Shown one piece after another: positions 33,538 to 42,066 of a stretch of 42,822 nt of DNA (the first letter of the stretch is position 1; every line of letters begins with the position of its first letter). Source of the stretch: Gammaproteobacteria bacterium. GTDB taxonomy: Bacteria; Pseudomonadota; Gammaproteobacteria; Pseudomonadales; Oceanobacteraceae. Made by a program: the position numbers and the translations under genes. The notes under the pieces were generated by a model. The model did no database searches, was not told the DNA's origin, and was given only the letters and a program-made list of their open reading frames with translations. The stretch spans positions 1 to 42,822 of the forward strand of contig JABXIK010000030.1 of NCBI GenBank assembly GCA_013373125.1. The letters run 5' to 3'.

Positions 33538-34389
33538 ATGTTATTCTTAGCGGGTTTATCTGTCGTTATATTCAGCGTCATCTATGGCTACATAGGCAGC
33601 CATGGTGTGCTCATGGCTCTATGGCAGCCCTACGAATTCTTAATCATTTTAGGCGCCGGTATCGGTGCTCACATCTTTAGTAACCCAGGTGCCGTACACA
33701 TGGACACCTTAAAGTTACTGCCTCAGGTGGTCACTGGGGGCAAAGCCAATAAAAGCATGTACATGGACTGCTTGGGCTTAATCTACGACATTCTCAATAA
33801 AAGCCGTAAAGAAGGCATGATGTCCATCGAAGGGGACGTGGAAAACCCACAACAAAGTGGCGTATTTTCCAAATACCCAGCCATTCAAAATAATTTACCC
33901 TTAGCGGATTTCATCGCGGATTACTTTCGCTTAATTGCAGCAGGCAACATGCAAGCCCATGAATTAGAAGCACTCATGGACATGGAGATCGACAGTCGTT
34001 TACATGAACTCATGGGGCCATCCGAAGCCGTGCAAAAAATTGCCGACGCCATGCCGGGCTTTGGTATCGTGGCTGCAGTATTAGGTATCGTAATCACCAT
34101 GGGCGCTATCGATGGCCCCATGGAAGAATTAGGTCGCCACATCGCGGCGGCATTGGTGGGTACCTTCTCCGGTATCTTATTTGGTTACGGTTTATTTGGT
34201 CCTGTAGCCAGCACCATGGGACACATCGCCCACGAAGAAATTAAATTATACGAATCCGCTAAAGCCACCATAGTGGCTTCGGTCAACGGCCTACCACCAC
34301 AACTGGCCGTAGAATTTGGCCGTAAAGTGCTGTTCTCCCACGGTCGTCCAAGCTTCAATGAGTTAGAATCCAAAGTACGAGGCCGCTAA
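33538..34389 (+). CDS. motA: MotA, flagellar stator protein
   Basis: MotA and MotB form the ion channel that drives the flagellar motor. The 283-aa product has membrane spans at about 2-22, 31-50, 180-200 and 210-232. The family motifs YEFLIILGAGIGA and MPGFGIVAAVLGIVITMG are present, the latter with the Pro-Gly of span 3. The cytoplasmic loop carries charged residues that contact FliG (LMDMEIDSRLHELM region). Length and start (MLFLAGLSVVIFSVIYGYIG) agree with the E. coli-type proton stator. motB follows after 45 bp. Confidence 0.94.
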   Translation: MLFLAGLSVVIFSVIYGYIGSHGVLMALWQPYEFLIILGAGIGAHIFSNPGAVHMDTLKLLPQVVTGGKANKSMYMDCLGLIYDILNKSRKEGMMSIEGDVENPQQSGVFSKYPAIQNNLPLADFIADYFRLIAAGNMQAHELEALMDMEIDSRLHELMGPSEAVQKIADAMPGFGIVAAVLGIVITMGAIDGPMEELGRHIAAALVGTFSGILFGYGLFGPVASTMGHIAHEEIKLYESAKATIVASVNGLPPQLAVEFGRKVLFSHGRPSFNELESKVRGR

Positions 34390-34434
34390 TGATCGTCTTC
34401 ATCTGCACTCGCGGTTTTCACTTAGAGGCCATCC

Positions 34435-35463
34435 ATGGATAAGTTTGATTCGCAGACCATCGTCATCAAGCGTGTCAAAAAAGGTGGCCATGGTCATCAT
34501 GGTGGGGCGTGGAAAGTAGCCCTTGCAGACTTTGCCATGGCCATGATGGCTCTGTTCTTAATCCTGTGGTTAATCAATTCCTCCAATGAAGAAGAAATCG
34601 CCGCCGTAGCCGGCTACTTCAATGATCCTGCCGCCTATGAAGACGGCAAAAAAGTCCCCAGTAAATGGGTCATCGATTTAGGCGGTAGCCCGTCTGTGCA
34701 AAATAATGTGGCCACCAGCGAAACTGTGGACCCAACCAAAGTTTTACAGGCTGAAGAAATTGAAAGCGCCGCCGAAGCCATCGAACGTGCGCGTTTAGAA
34801 TCCATGGAAGCGGAATTCAAAGAAAAGATTAACGATAGTGCCACTCTTAGCCCTTACAAAGATCAACTCAAAGTAGACATCACCAGCGAAGGTTTGCGCA
34901 TTCAAATTGTGGATAAAACCAATCGCCCCATGTTCGATCCGGGTTCGGCCCGTTTGAAATATTACGCCGAAGATATCTTGTACGAGTTAGCGCCAATCTT
35001 AACCTCGGTACCCAATCGTATTTCTATCACGGGCCACACTGACAGCAGTGGTGCCGCTAACCCTTGGGACCCAGGTAACTGGGAGCTTTCCGCAGGACGC
35101 GCTAACTCCGCTCGCCGCGCACTGGGTGATGCAGGTCTACCGGAAGAAAAAGTCGCGCAAGTGGTGGGCATGGGTGATAAAGCGCATTTTAAAATCGAAG
35201 ATCCGTCTGACCCAATTAACCGTCGTATCGCAATCGTGGTTCTAAATAAACGCACAGAGCGCGCCATTGAATCCCGCGCCGGTGGTTTCAACGCCTCTGA
35301 AGACGCTCAAGACATTGAAGGTGATGTAGGCCAACCCGATGAAGAGCGCGCCGAAGCCATCAATCGTACCGGTTCGAAACTGCAAGAATTACAGCAACGC
35401 AGCGAAGAAACCAAACAATACGATGAGCCACCGCCTGATGTGCAAGACGATGCCTTCTGGTAA
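34435..35463 (+). CDS. motB: MotB, flagellar stator protein
   Basis: A 342-aa peptidoglycan-anchoring stator subunit. The basic, His/Gly-rich N-terminus (KRVKKGGHGHHGGAWK) leads into a single span (ALADFAMAMMALFLILWLIN). The ion-binding Asp is at position 32, the same number as in E. coli MotB. The plug region follows, then an OmpA/MotB domain with SITGHTDSSGAANPWDPGNW, ELSAGRANSARR and DPINRRIAIVVL. The C-terminal ~60 residues are acidic and Gln-rich, beyond the folded domain. It is translated after motA and probably co-transcribed. Confidence 0.95.
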   Translation: MDKFDSQTIVIKRVKKGGHGHHGGAWKVALADFAMAMMALFLILWLINSSNEEEIAAVAGYFNDPAAYEDGKKVPSKWVIDLGGSPSVQNNVATSETVDPTKVLQAEEIESAAEAIERARLESMEAEFKEKINDSATLSPYKDQLKVDITSEGLRIQIVDKTNRPMFDPGSARLKYYAEDILYELAPILTSVPNRISITGHTDSSGAANPWDPGNWELSAGRANSARRALGDAGLPEEKVAQVVGMGDKAHFKIEDPSDPINRRIAIVVLNKRTERAIESRAGGFNASEDAQDIEGDVGQPDEERAEAINRTGSKLQELQQRSEETKQYDEPPPDVQDDAFW

Positions 35464-35546
35464 TCGACACAAAAAACAATCGGATCAGCCATGATGACCA
35501 TGGCTGATTTCCTTTTATTTATTTCCTAAAACGTTGTTTAAACTCC

Positions 35547-36173
35547 ATGAAAACGATACCGCTTTTCAGCCTCATATTTCTAACCATCACTTCAGCCAAT
35601 TTATGGGCTGAACCTAGTGCCATTGCGAAAACCCTTTTTATTAAACCCAGTGTCAGTGCCCAATCACCTACTACTGAAAGAATCATTGAGCGCGGTGATA
35701 GCATTTATCATCACGATATCATTCATACGCAAACCCAAGCCCGTGCAAAGTTTCGTTTTGACGACGGCACCCTTCTCACAATGGGAGAAAACAGTGTCTT
35801 TGCGATTAAAGAATTTGTTTCATCAAAGCAAAAAAAACATGCCGTGCTTGAATTTACCCAAGGTGCCTTTCGCATTCTCACCGGCAGCATTACCGATACA
35901 AGTTCGCCATCGTTTACAGTCAATACGCCCATGGGAAGCATAGGTATTCGAGGCACGGACTTTTGGGGCGGGAACCTAAGTGACGATGGCAGCATCGATG
36001 TATTATTGATTGATAGTGAGCACACGATTGAAGTCAGTAACTCCCATGGCAAAGTTGTGCTGCGTCAAGCTGGAGAAGGCACAACGCTTAAGCCGAACAT
36101 GGCGCCATTAACACCAAAAATCTGGCCTCAAGCAAAAGTCCAAAAAGCGTTAAACACCATTAACCTGCCATAA
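35547..36173 (+). CDS. Secreted FecR-domain protein
   Basis: A 208-aa exported protein with the signal peptide MKTIPLFSLIFLTITSANLWA. One FecR domain (about 45-165) follows: GDSIYHHDIIHTQTQARAKF, FDDGTLLTMGENSVFAI and TPMGSIGIRGTDFWGG. Classical FecR is an anti-sigma sensor with an N-terminal cytosolic part; that part is missing here, so this is one of the periplasmic stand-alone FecR-domain proteins of unknown role. No sigma factor gene is adjacent. It lies 83 bp after motB. Confidence 0.82.
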   Translation: MKTIPLFSLIFLTITSANLWAEPSAIAKTLFIKPSVSAQSPTTERIIERGDSIYHHDIIHTQTQARAKFRFDDGTLLTMGENSVFAIKEFVSSKQKKHAVLEFTQGAFRILTGSITDTSSPSFTVNTPMGSIGIRGTDFWGGNLSDDGSIDVLLIDSEHTIEVSNSHGKVVLRQAGEGTTLKPNMAPLTPKIWPQAKVQKALNTINLP

Positions 36174-36272
36174 AATTTTCCATTTCCTGAACAGCGACTT
36201 GCATTCAACATGGGCAAATAGCATCATGCCTGTCCGCTATTCACACAATGAAAACAAAACAGGAAGTGCCCC

Positions 36273-37547
36273 ATGAAATTAGAATCTCTCGCCCTGCATC
36301 ATGGTTATGAATCCGAAGCCACCACTAAAGCGGCAGCCGTGCCCATTTATCAAACCACTTCATACACGTTTGATAACACCCAACACGGTGCGGATTTATT
36401 TGATTTAAAAGTAGAAGGTAATATTTATTCCCGCATCATGAACCCAACCAACGCGGTATTAGAGCAACGGGTTGCGGCCATGGAAGGCGGTATTGCCGGA
36501 TTAGCACTCGCATCTGGTATGGCGGCGATTACTTATGCCATTCAATGCTTATGCGAAGTAGGTTCTAACATTGTGAGCACCAGTCAACTTTATGGTGGCA
36601 CGTATAACCTATTTGCGCACACTCTGCCTAAACAAGGCATTCAAGTAAAAATGGTAGATGCCAATGATCTTGAAGGTTTTGAAAAAGCCATCGATGAAAA
36701 TACAAAAGCGGTATTTTGTGAGTCCATCGGCAACCCAGCAGGTAACGTTGTAGATATCGTAAAACTTGCTGAAATTGCTCACAAACATGGTGTGCCATTA
36801 ATGGTTGATAACACAGTGGCCTCACCTATTCTGTGTCGTCCAATTGAGTTAGGCGCCGACATCGTTATTCAATCCTTAACAAAATACATTGGCGGTCACG
36901 GCACCACCATTGGCGGCATGATCATCGATGGCGGTAAGTTTGATTGGACTCAAGACAAGAAGCGCTTTGCCGTATTAAATGAACCGGATGCGTCCTATCA
37001 CGGTGTGGTGTACACCGAAGCATTAGGTGCGGCAGCTTTCATTGGTCGCTGTCGTGTCGTGCCACTGCGTAACACGGGCGCAGCGCTTTCGCCTATGAAC
37101 GCTTTCCAATTATTACAAGGCTTAGAAACCTTAGCATTACGCATGGAACGTCACTGTGAAAATGCAGAAAAGCTCGCTGCATATTTACAGAATCATGAAA
37201 AAGTATCTTGGGTTAACTATGCAGCGCTGCCAAATAGCCCATATCACGATGCTTGCCATAAAATCTGTGGTGGTAAGGCATCGGGGATTTTAAGTTTTGG
37301 TATCAAGGGTGGCCGTGAAGCCGGTGGTCAATTTATTGATGCGCTTAACATGATTCTGCGTTTGGTGAACATTGGTGATGCAAAATCTCTTGCATGCCAC
37401 CCTGCCTCTACGACTCACCGTCAATTAGACGCCGATGAACTAAAGAGTGCCGGTGTAAGCGAAGACTTAATTCGCATTAGTGTGGGTATCGAGCACATTG
37501 ATGACATCATTGCAGACGTCAGCCAAGCATTAGATGCAGTAGCGTAA
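36273..37547 (+). CDS. metY: O-acetylhomoserine aminocarboxypropyltransferase (sulfhydrylase)
   Basis: A PLP enzyme of 424 aa that makes homocysteine from O-acetylhomoserine and sulfide in methionine synthesis. Family stretches run from the N-terminus: ESLALHHGYE, PIYQTTSYTFDN, YSRIMNPTNAVLEQRVAAME and ALASGMAAITYAI. The PLP-binding Lys is K204 in SLTKYIGGHGTTIGG. The C-terminal part has LVNIGDAKSLACHPASTTH and ISVGIEHIDDIIAD. The length and sequence suit MetY rather than the shorter MetB/MetC enzymes. It is a single gene with its own terminator. Confidence 0.9.
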   Translation: MKLESLALHHGYESEATTKAAAVPIYQTTSYTFDNTQHGADLFDLKVEGNIYSRIMNPTNAVLEQRVAAMEGGIAGLALASGMAAITYAIQCLCEVGSNIVSTSQLYGGTYNLFAHTLPKQGIQVKMVDANDLEGFEKAIDENTKAVFCESIGNPAGNVVDIVKLAEIAHKHGVPLMVDNTVASPILCRPIELGADIVIQSLTKYIGGHGTTIGGMIIDGGKFDWTQDKKRFAVLNEPDASYHGVVYTEALGAAAFIGRCRVVPLRNTGAALSPMNAFQLLQGLETLALRMERHCENAEKLAAYLQNHEKVSWVNYAALPNSPYHDACHKICGGKASGILSFGIKGGREAGGQFIDALNMILRLVNIGDAKSLACHPASTTHRQLDADELKSAGVSEDLIRISVGIEHIDDIIADVSQALDAVA

Positions 37548-37571
37548 CACTCTATTCATCTAACTTTTATC

Positions 37572-37617
37572 AAACCGGTTAGCGAAGTTGCGTATACTTC
37601 GTTAATCGGTTTTTTTA
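37572..37617 (+). terminator. Rho-independent terminator after metY
   Basis: AAACCGGTTAGCGAAGT pairs with ACTTCGTTAATCGGTTT over a short loop with one mismatch region, followed by T6. It lies about 25 bp after the metY stop. Confidence 0.88.
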
Positions 37618-37707
37618 TTTCATGTATTTCTACCCAGTAAGAGATATGGACAGGGTGATTGAAATTTCCTAACAATCCATCTTTTTTATTTCGTTAATGG
37701 GGCCACT

Positions 37708-39069
37708 GTGACAGCCGAGCAATCAATAGAACCCAGCGAAAACAAAGTGCTTACCGGCTCCATTGTGGGTAACTTTTTCGCGCTGTTCATTCCATCCATT
37801 GTGGGCTTATTAGCCTTTTCCTCCGCCACGTTAATTGATGGTATTTTTATTGGTAATTATGTGGGAGCTGAAGCTTTAGCTGCGGTGAACCTACTTATCC
37901 CTCTGCTAACCATCTTATTTGGCATAGGTTACATGTTAGCCGTAGGCGGCTCGGTACGTGGTGGCAAATACATTGGCCAAGGGCATTTTGATCGTGCGTC
38001 ATCCGTATTTAGCAAGGTGCTAATTATTTGCCTAGGTTTCGGGATACTAGTGGTATCCCTAGGGCTCATCTTTGAAGAAGGTGTTTATCAAGTACTCGGT
38101 GCCACCAAAGAGCTGATGCCGCTTATGAGCGAATATTTTTTGATTCGCTTTCCGTTTATGATTCCTGAAATGTTCATCATCGTTATGTATTATTTTGTTC
38201 GCATTGATGGATTTGCCAACTTCTCCGCCATTGGCATCTTATTATCCTCCATTCTCAATGTAATTTTAGATTATATATTTTTGGTGCAATTCAATTGGGG
38301 ATTGTCCGGTGCAGCATGGGCCACAGGCTTAGCGCAAGTGGTGCCTATTTTATTCTTCTTATCTTATTTTGGTTTTAAAGATCGTAAATTGCGCTTTAGC
38401 TGGAAACAAAAGCACTGGTTTGAAATCCTGCATGCGTCATTTAACGGGCTGTCTGAGTTCATCAATGAAGTCAGCGCCAGTATCGTTGCCTTCATATTGA
38501 ACTGGCTATTAATCACCAGCGTCGGCACCAATGGCGTGGCCGCCATTACCATTATTAATTATTTATTATTGGTGGGCCTCATGGTGGTGTACTCCATCTC
38601 TGAAGCGTGTCAGGTGTTTGTTAGTCAAAACTTTGGGGCTAAGAATGAACATCGCATAAAGCACTTCTTTGTGGTGATTGCTATTGCTTGTGCCATCACC
38701 AGCTTCATTGCTATCTCATTATTATTGGGTTTTACCGAAGGTATGGTTGACATGTTTTTAGATGACGAAAGCGATGATGCTGCACGACTAGCCATGGAAT
38801 ACGTCAATATCCTGTGGCCATTATTTTTAGTAAACGGATTTACAATTTGTATTTCGGCTTATTTAACCGCACTACATAAAGCCCGCGAATCCGCCAGCAT
38901 TGCTCTAGCGAGAAGTTTAGTATTTCCTTGCGTGCTCATGTTTGTGCTGTATACGTTTATACCCAGCATTTCATTTTTGTGGGCATTGCCCATTGCAGAA
39001 GGCTTAACCTTCATATTGGCCATTACGTTATTTTTACGCAATCCGCCGCATAAGGTTATTTACGGATAA
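37708..39069 (+). CDS. MATE-family multidrug/metabolite efflux transporter
   Basis: A 453-aa transporter with about 12 membrane spans, arranged as two six-span halves. Diagnostic stretches are FFALFIPSIVGLLAFSSATL, IDGIFIGNYVGAEALAAVNL and, near the end of the first half, the loop FNWGLSGAAWATGLAQV. NORM-type MATE proteins export cationic compounds in exchange for Na+ or H+; the substrate is unknown. The start is GTG at 37708; a nearby ATG at 37697 is out of frame. A GGGG lies seven bases upstream. Confidence 0.9.
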   Translation: MTAEQSIEPSENKVLTGSIVGNFFALFIPSIVGLLAFSSATLIDGIFIGNYVGAEALAAVNLLIPLLTILFGIGYMLAVGGSVRGGKYIGQGHFDRASSVFSKVLIICLGFGILVVSLGLIFEEGVYQVLGATKELMPLMSEYFLIRFPFMIPEMFIIVMYYFVRIDGFANFSAIGILLSSILNVILDYIFLVQFNWGLSGAAWATGLAQVVPILFFLSYFGFKDRKLRFSWKQKHWFEILHASFNGLSEFINEVSASIVAFILNWLLITSVGTNGVAAITIINYLLLVGLMVVYSISEACQVFVSQNFGAKNEHRIKHFFVVIAIACAITSFIAISLLLGFTEGMVDMFLDDESDDAARLAMEYVNILWPLFLVNGFTICISAYLTALHKARESASIALARSLVFPCVLMFVLYTFIPSISFLWALPIAEGLTFILAITLFLRNPPHKVIYG

Positions 39070-39081
39070 TCCTATAATGAT

Positions 39082-40014
39082 TTAAGCGCGTGAATGATCG
39101 AAACTGATCACAGAGGCAATGTCATTGGTCTTGAGTTTCAACATAAGAATACGATCTAAGCCAATGGCCACACCGCTGCAATCGGGCAAACCGTGTTGCA
39201 GTGCATCTAAAAAGTTTTGATCTAATGGGCGCTGCTCATTGTGTTTTTGCGTTTGTTGCAAAAAGCGTTGCTGCTGTTCTAGTGGGTCAGTCAGTTCATG
39301 ATAGCCATTGGCGAGTTCTAAACCGTTCACATACAATTCAAAACGCTTAGCCAGTGGCACATCCCCTTCTGCTATAAAAGTTTGCGCTAATGCCGCCTGA
39401 CTCGCTGGATAATGATAAATCATCACCAAAGCATCTTTAGGTAGGGCCGGCTCCACCACATGACTCATGATAATGTCTAAACATTCATCACGAGTGAGCT
39501 GTAAATCATCTCCTACAAATTCCGCACAACGCTGTCTTAATATTTCATCGTCACAATTAAAAACATCCAATTGTGCGTATTGTTTTAAAGCTTGGGCATA
39601 ACTTAGATCCACACGGCGTTGAATCATTAAGAAATCACCAATTAATTGTGCCACTTCATCCATCAAGCTGCGCAAATCAAAGTTTCGTCGATAATATTCC
39701 AGCATGGTGAATTCTGGATTATGGCGTCGCCCTTGCTCACCATCACGAAACACTTTACAGATTTGATAAATATCCCCACTGCCAGCTGCTAACAAACGCT
39801 TCATTGGGTATTCAGGAGAGGTATGTAAAAAACTTGTCTCACCACAAGCTTGCGCCACAACCGGTTGTAAATTGGCATCATCCACGGCTGCGCGCGACAG
39901 CACAGGAGTTTCCACTTCCAATACATGACGCAAAGCAAAAAACTCACGGATGTACGCGTTTAATTTTGCTCGTTGTTGTAAGGACTCGATGGAAGCAGAT
40001 GGTTGCCAAGACAT
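39082..40014 (-). CDS. epmA: EpmA, EF-P-(R)-beta-lysine ligase
   Basis: EpmA is a lysyl-tRNA synthetase paralogue that attaches beta-lysine to EF-P. The 310-aa product is only the catalytic class II core: motif 1 region FFALRHVLEVETPVLSRAAV, motif 2 CKVFRDGEQGRRHNPEFTML, motif 3 VAIGLDRILMLKL. It lacks the tRNA anticodon-binding domain, as expected. efp is 172 bp upstream on the same strand, and epmB diverges from efp. All three components of EF-P modification except EpmC are therefore together. Confidence 0.95.
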   Translation of the reverse strand: MSWQPSASIESLQQRAKLNAYIREFFALRHVLEVETPVLSRAAVDDANLQPVVAQACGETSFLHTSPEYPMKRLLAAGSGDIYQICKVFRDGEQGRRHNPEFTMLEYYRRNFDLRSLMDEVAQLIGDFLMIQRRVDLSYAQALKQYAQLDVFNCDDEILRQRCAEFVGDDLQLTRDECLDIIMSHVVEPALPKDALVMIYHYPASQAALAQTFIAEGDVPLAKRFELYVNGLELANGYHELTDPLEQQQRFLQQTQKHNEQRPLDQNFLDALQHGLPDCSGVAIGLDRILMLKLKTNDIASVISFDHSRA

Positions 40015-40186
40015 AGGTCACCCAGAAAAAGTATTTTAGATAAAAAAATATCCAAGCTGCTTTTCAGCAAACCTTGGATATCTTAAAACTTACTCATGCT
40101 AAAAGTATTCATAGAGCCGCTCACACATAAAAAAATGAACGCACTCAAATACTCATTAGAAGCGTATATGAGGATGCAATAAGCTT

Positions 40187-40762
40187 CTATTCGCCTTTGG
40201 CGCGAGAAACATAATCCCCGGTACGCGTATCAATACGCAACACTTCACCAATATTGATGAACAAAGGCACACGCACAATAGCACCTGTGGTTAGCGTCGC
40301 AGGCTTAGAACCACCTTGGGCTGTATCCCCTTTCAAACCAGGATCGGTCTCAACCACTTCTAGCTCCACGAAGTTAGGTGGATTCACTGAGATCGGAGTG
40401 CCGTTGTATAGCGTCACTTCGTAGCGCTCTTGTTCTTTCAACCAGTTCTTAGTATCGCCTACTGCTTCTGGGGTAGCAGCGTGCTGCTCAAATGAGCCGT
40501 CTGTGGCCATGAAGTGATAGAACTCACCGTCTGTGTATAGATACTCCATGTCGTAATCCATTACATCGGCGCCATCTAGTTTCTCACCAGACTTGAAAGT
40601 ACGCTCCCAAACACGACCGGTTTTTAGGTTACGCAGTTTTACGCGGTTAAAGGCTTGGCCCTTACCTGGCTTCACGTATTCGTTTTCTAAGATGGAACAT
40701 GGATCACCATCTAACATTACTTTAAGGCCGGATTTGAACTCGTTAGTAGAGAAACTCGCCAT
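40187..40762 (-). CDS. efp: Elongation factor P
   Basis: EF-P rescues ribosomes stalled at polyproline. The product is 191 aa from ATG 40762 ([10 protein letters not shown]); a GGGTGA six bases upstream supports this start over an in-frame GTG three codons earlier. The modified residue is K34 in [12 protein letters not shown], the lysine that EpmA/EpmB target. Later stretches ([17 protein letters not shown] and [12 protein letters not shown]) are typical of domains II and III. epmB is divergently transcribed, with a 186-bp gap. Confidence 0.96.
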   Translation of the reverse strand: MASFSTNEFKSGLKVMLDGDPCSILENEYVKPGKGQAFNRVKLRNLKTGRVWERTFKSGEKLDGADVMDYDMEYLYTDGEFYHFMATDGSFEQHAATPEAVGDTKNWLKEQERYEVTLYNGTPISVNPPNFVELEVVETDPGLKGDTAQGGSKPATLTTGAIVRVPLFINIGEVLRIDTRTGDYVSRAKGE

Positions 40763-40948
40763 GGAAATCACCCATTACAAAGAGATGTCTGAAAATTTAG
40801 GGCCGTATAATACCTTATAACACCCTCAATAGGCACTAGTTACGCGTCACGTAATGTTACCCACAGCCCCCAACAAACGGGTATAATGAGGCCAATTTTG
40901 CTATGTATCTCATGGTGAAACACCATTAGAGCCTAGGTTTTACTCTTC

Positions 40949-41986
40949 ATGCCCACTGTTCAAGACACAAAGCTGACCATTCTGCCCACCAGTCAAACTT
41001 GGCAGCAGCAGCTCGCCCACACCATCAATAGTGCGCAAGAATTACTCAATGTCTTAGCCATTGCACCCGATGCCCTACCCTTTAGTGCTGAAGGATTGGC
41101 CGATTTTCCTATGCGTGTTCCCTATGCATTTGCTAAGCGCATGGAAAAGGGCAACCTAAACGATCCTTTGCTGCGTCAGGTGTGGCCAGACATTGAAGAA
41201 GCAAGCACGCCGCCACCAGGCTTTGTACTGGACCCATTAGGGGAAGCCAATAGCAATCCAACCCCTGGCATTGTGCATAAATACCAAGGACGCGTTTTGT
41301 TAATCGTGAATGGCAGTTGCGCCGTACATTGTCGCTATTGTTTCCGCCGCCACTTCCCTTATAACGACAATCGTTTAAGCCGCCAAGAATGGCAAGACGC
41401 CTTAGAATATGTACGCAATCGTGAAGATATTAACGAAGTCATCTTAAGTGGTGGCGACCCGTTAAGTAGCAATGATGCGCGCCTGTTTGAACTCATTAGC
41501 GCCATCGAAGACATTCCCCATGTCACGCGTTTACGCATTCATTCTCGTCTGCCCATTGTGATCCCAGCACGTATCACACACGCCTTGATTGAGCGCTTAC
41601 AACAAAGCCGTTTGCACATCATCATGGTGGTGCATGCCAACCATGCCAAGGAAATTGATACTGAAGTCGGTGATACCTTTGTGCGTATGCGCGCTGCGGG
41701 CATTCATGTCTTGAATCAAAGCGTTTTATTGAAAGGCGTCAATGATAATGCCCAAAGCTTAATTGATTTGAGCGAGCGCCTATTTGAATTTGGTGCCATG
41801 CCTTACTACTTACATTTATTGGACCCAGTTGTTGGTGCGCATCATTTCGATGTCAGTGAAAATCAAGCCACATCGTTAATCACCGATATTCAAGCTCAAC
41901 TTCCTGGATTTTTAGTACCAAAGCTGGTGCGAGAAGTGGATGGAAGACCTTCTAAAACATTGATTCCAATATTAAGAAACAGCTAA
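40949..41986 (+). CDS. epmB: EpmB, EF-P lysine 2,3-aminomutase
   Basis: A radical-SAM, PLP-dependent enzyme that makes (R)-beta-lysine for EF-P. The 345-aa product carries the 4Fe-4S motif at C124, C128 and C131 (CAVHCRYCFRRHFP). The surrounding EVILSGGDPLSSNDARL and RLRIHSRLPIVIPARI match the lysine 2,3-aminomutase family. LVREVDGRPSKTLIP is at the C-terminus, near the PLP-binding region. The position opposite efp is the usual one in gammaproteobacteria. Confidence 0.95.
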   Translation: MPTVQDTKLTILPTSQTWQQQLAHTINSAQELLNVLAIAPDALPFSAEGLADFPMRVPYAFAKRMEKGNLNDPLLRQVWPDIEEASTPPPGFVLDPLGEANSNPTPGIVHKYQGRVLLIVNGSCAVHCRYCFRRHFPYNDNRLSRQEWQDALEYVRNREDINEVILSGGDPLSSNDARLFELISAIEDIPHVTRLRIHSRLPIVIPARITHALIERLQQSRLHIIMVVHANHAKEIDTEVGDTFVRMRAAGIHVLNQSVLLKGVNDNAQSLIDLSERLFEFGAMPYYLHLLDPVVGAHHFDVSENQATSLITDIQAQLPGFLVPKLVREVDGRPSKTLIPILRNS

Positions 41987-42005
41987 GCTTTTAAACATTA
42001 CGCAA

Positions 42006-42031
42006 TAAAAAAGAGCATACGCTCCTTTTTA
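42006..42031 (+). terminator. Terminator between epmB and the right-edge gene
   Basis: AAAAAA-GAGC-ATAC-GCTC-CTTTTT: a short GC stem extended by A-T pairs with one bulged C. The A and T runs make it work for both convergent genes. Confidence 0.72.
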
Positions 42032-42066
42032 TTTCATCTGTTTTTATGAATGGGATTTATTTAAGA

